From contig JBGTIS010000119.1 of the NCBI GenBank assembly GCA_041745535.1, positions 1 through 26,847 on the forward strand: a stretch of 26,847 nucleotides of DNA. Direction: 5' to 3'. Position numbers and translations under genes: made by a program. The notes below the pieces were generated by a model. That model saw only the letters and a list, made by a program, of their open reading frames with translations, was not told where the DNA came from and did no database searches. Of the stretch, positions 25,345 through 26,847 are shown piece after piece (the first letter of the stretch is position 1; each line of letters opens with the position of its first letter). The stretch is from JBGTIS01 sp041745535 (lineage in GTDB: Bacteria > Bacteroidota > Bacteroidia > Cytophagales > Cyclobacteriaceae).

Positions 25345-25674
25345 AGTACTGGCGTGAATTATTACGAACCCAAAACCGGATAATATGGATCCGCAAGCAC
25401 TTGCTGTACTGGTAAAGGAAGCAACTCCAGTTCACGCAAAACCCTAAAACTGAACGTAGGCATTGGTACAATATACTGTCCTGAATTTTCTCTGACATTT
25501 CTTAAAAGAGATTTTGCATAGCATAATTTTCTAAAAGAGCATTATAAATTATCCGATAAACAAAATGATAACCCAAAACTTGGATCGTTTTGAAAAATCA
25601 CTAAATTTAGATTCTCTAACCACACAGTAACAAAAATAAAACCCTAATATTCACACAACTTAAATTTTTATTTT
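25345..25674. other. Intergenic region upstream of fdhA
   Basis: These 330 bases contain no recognisable protein gene. A 20-codon frame (25384-25446, MDPQALAVLVKEATPVHAKP) exists on the plus strand but has no homology I know. Near 25374-25392 a small hairpin (CGGAT and ATCCG) is present. A possible fdhA promoter is annotated separately. Confidence 0.45.
25580..25609 (+). promoter_or_regulatory. Possible fdhA promoter
   Basis: TTG (25580-25582), 19 bases, then TAAATTTA (25602-25609), one base off TAnnTTTG. The spacing equals that of the trp and Gfo/Idh/MocA promoters here. The start codon is 66 bases downstream. Confidence 0.42.
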
Positions 25675-26847
25675 ATGGCTTCAAACAGAGGACTTGCCTA
25701 CATTAAACCTGGCGTAGTAGAAGTACAAAACATTGCTTTCCCTAAACTGGCACTGGGAGATAGAAAATGCGATCATGGCGTTATTGTAAAAATTGTTTCA
25801 ACCAACATCTGCGGAAGTGATCAGCATATGGTACGCGGACGAACCACCGCACCTGAAGGATTGATTCTGGGACACGAAATTACCGGCGAAATCATAGAGA
25901 AAGGTCGGGATGTGGAATTTCTGGAAGTGGGAGATCTGGTTTCAGTACCCTTCAATATTGCCTGTGGTAGGTGCAGAAATTGTAAAGAACAGCAAACCGG
26001 CATTTGTTTAAATGTGAATGAATCTCGTCCGGGCGCCGCCTATGGCTATGTGGACATGGGCGGATGGATTGGCGGGCAGGCAGAATATGTAATGGTGCCT
26101 TACGCTGATTTCAATCTCTTAAAATTCCCTAATAAAGACCAGGCCATGGAAAAGATCCGGGATTTGACCCTTTTGTCAGATATTCTTCCCACCGGGTATC
26201 ATGGAGCCGTTACAGCAGGAGTAAAACCAGGGGCTGTAGTGTATGTAGCCGGGGCAGGACCTGTGGGCCTCGCATGCGCTGCCTCCTGCCATCTGTTGGG
26301 CGCGGCCGTAGTAATTGTAGGAGATATGATTCCTGAAAGGCTGGCGCAGGCCAGAAGTTTTGGTTGCGAAACAGTGGATTTGAAAAATGACGCGGAACTA
26401 TCAGAACAGATTGCCCAAATCGTGGGTGTGCCGGAAGTTGACTGTACCATCGATTGCGTTGGATTTGAAGCAAGAGGACACGGACATAATAGCGATGAAG
26501 AGCAACCTGCTACCGTATTAAATGCTGCCATGGAAGTAACCCGTGCCGGTGGAGGCATTGGTATTCCGGGATTATACGTAACGGGTGATCCGGGTGCGAA
26601 AGATGATAACGCGAAAGAGGGCAATCTGCGCATTCGCATCGGATTGGGCTGGGCCAAATCGCATCATTTTGCCACCGGCCAGTGCCCGGTAATGAAGTAC
26701 AACCGAAACCTGATGCAGGCCATTCTGTACGATAAAATCAAGATAGCCGATGCGGTAAATGTACAGGTAATCAGCCTGGACGAAGGACCAAACGGTTATA
26801 AGGATTTTGACAAAGGCGCCGCCAAGAAATATGTCATCGACCCGCAT
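25675..26847 (+). CDS. fdhA: Glutathione-independent formaldehyde dehydrogenase (partial, 3' end outside window)
   Basis: The frame is open to the right edge, giving 391 residues of a family that is about 400 long, so only the last few are missing. It is a zinc-dependent medium-chain dehydrogenase that oxidises formaldehyde to formate with tightly bound NAD. Catalytic zinc ligands Cys46 (STNICGSD) and His67 (LGHE) and structural zinc ligands Cys97, Cys100, Cys103 and Cys111 (CGRCRNCKEQQTGIC) fall at the same numbers as I recall for the Pseudomonas putida enzyme. The nucleotide motif is GAGPVG in YVAGAGPVGLACA. The typical IGLGWAKSHHFATGQCPVMK and KIKIADAVNVQVISLDE segments are present. The chosen ATG gives the family N-terminus ASNRGLAYIKPG. 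It probably detoxifies formaldehyde in the cytoplasm. Confidence 0.93.
   Translation, partial: MASNRGLAYIKPGVVEVQNIAFPKLALGDRKCDHGVIVKIVSTNICGSDQHMVRGRTTAPEGLILGHEITGEIIEKGRDVEFLEVGDLVSVPFNIACGRCRNCKEQQTGICLNVNESRPGAAYGYVDMGGWIGGQAEYVMVPYADFNLLKFPNKDQAMEKIRDLTLLSDILPTGYHGAVTAGVKPGAVVYVAGAGPVGLACAASCHLLGAAVVIVGDMIPERLAQARSFGCETVDLKNDAELSEQIAQIVGVPEVDCTIDCVGFEARGHGHNSDEEQPATVLNAAMEVTRAGGGIGIPGLYVTGDPGAKDDNAKEGNLRIRIGLGWAKSHHFATGQCPVMKYNRNLMQAILYDKIKIADAVNVQVISLDEGPNGYKDFDKGAAKKYVIDPH

Noticed and set aside
26199..26657. 152-codon minus-strand frame opposite fdhA
   Set aside because: The plus strand encodes a continuous formaldehyde dehydrogenase with all zinc ligands; the minus frame is low-complexity (Pro, Thr, Ser, Ala).

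Overview
The window looks like chromosomal DNA of a free-living member of the Bacteroidota, probably of the Cytophagales/Chitinophagales type (inference). The signs are a SusC/SusD outer-membrane pair, two type IX secretion (T9SS) style C-terminal domains, a large ASPIC/FG-GAP (CRTAC1-like) protein, genes without Shine-Dalgarno sites, and several upstream regions with the Bacteroidota promoter pattern TTG/TTTG, about 19-21 bases, TAnnTTTG. No tRNA, rRNA, CRISPR array or complete insertion sequence was seen.

Layout. 1-379: the C-terminal end of a T9SS-sorted surface protein. 415-1454: an A+T-rich, broken DUF4062 gene. 1656-2723 (+): an intact Gfo/Idh/MocA oxidoreductase with a clear promoter. 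2897-3511 (-): a small outer-membrane beta-barrel protein. 3642-7740 (-): a short tryptophan operon read trpL leader - trpE - methyltransferase - trpG - trpD. It has a recognisable promoter, a leader peptide with two adjacent Trp codons, and mutually exclusive antiterminator and terminator hairpins. 8057-9364 (-): a serine beta-lactamase-like hydrolase. 9634-10650: two wrecked genes, a DinB/DUF1572 gene and a DeoR-type repressor. 10957-15833 (+): an apparently intact two-gene unit, CRTAC1-like protein plus a PAP2/vanadium haloperoxidase-like protein. 15881-20581 (-): a SusD and SusC pair, both inactivated. 20901-21254 (-): a small secreted coiled-coil/TM protein. 21607-24347 (+): a BlaI repressor and BlaR1-type M56 protease pair preceded by two near-identical palindromic operators. 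24418-25344 (+): a Tat-exported sugar phosphate isomerase-like protein. 25675 to the right edge (+): glutathione-independent formaldehyde dehydrogenase, cut by the window end.

How the parts work together. The trp cluster makes phosphoribosyl-anthranilate from chorismate and is predicted to sense charged tRNA-Trp by ribosome-mediated attenuation. trpC, trpF, trpB and trpA are not here. BlaI should repress its own operon and be removed when the membrane protease is activated. That protease carries an unusual periplasmic part made of three SusC-plug-like repeats and a T9SS-like tail. The CRTAC1/haloperoxidase unit would normally sit beside a working SusC/SusD importer, but here the importer and the regulator upstream are decayed.

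The most striking points are the complete trp attenuator, a methyltransferase gene inserted between trpE and trpG, the BlaR1 fusion, and five separate pseudogenes. Two of these carry frameshifts caused by short perfect tandem duplications (8 bp in susD, 11 bp in the DinB gene). I did not find a clearly new multi-gene system; the BlaR1 architecture and the trp operon arrangement are the best candidates for something little described.
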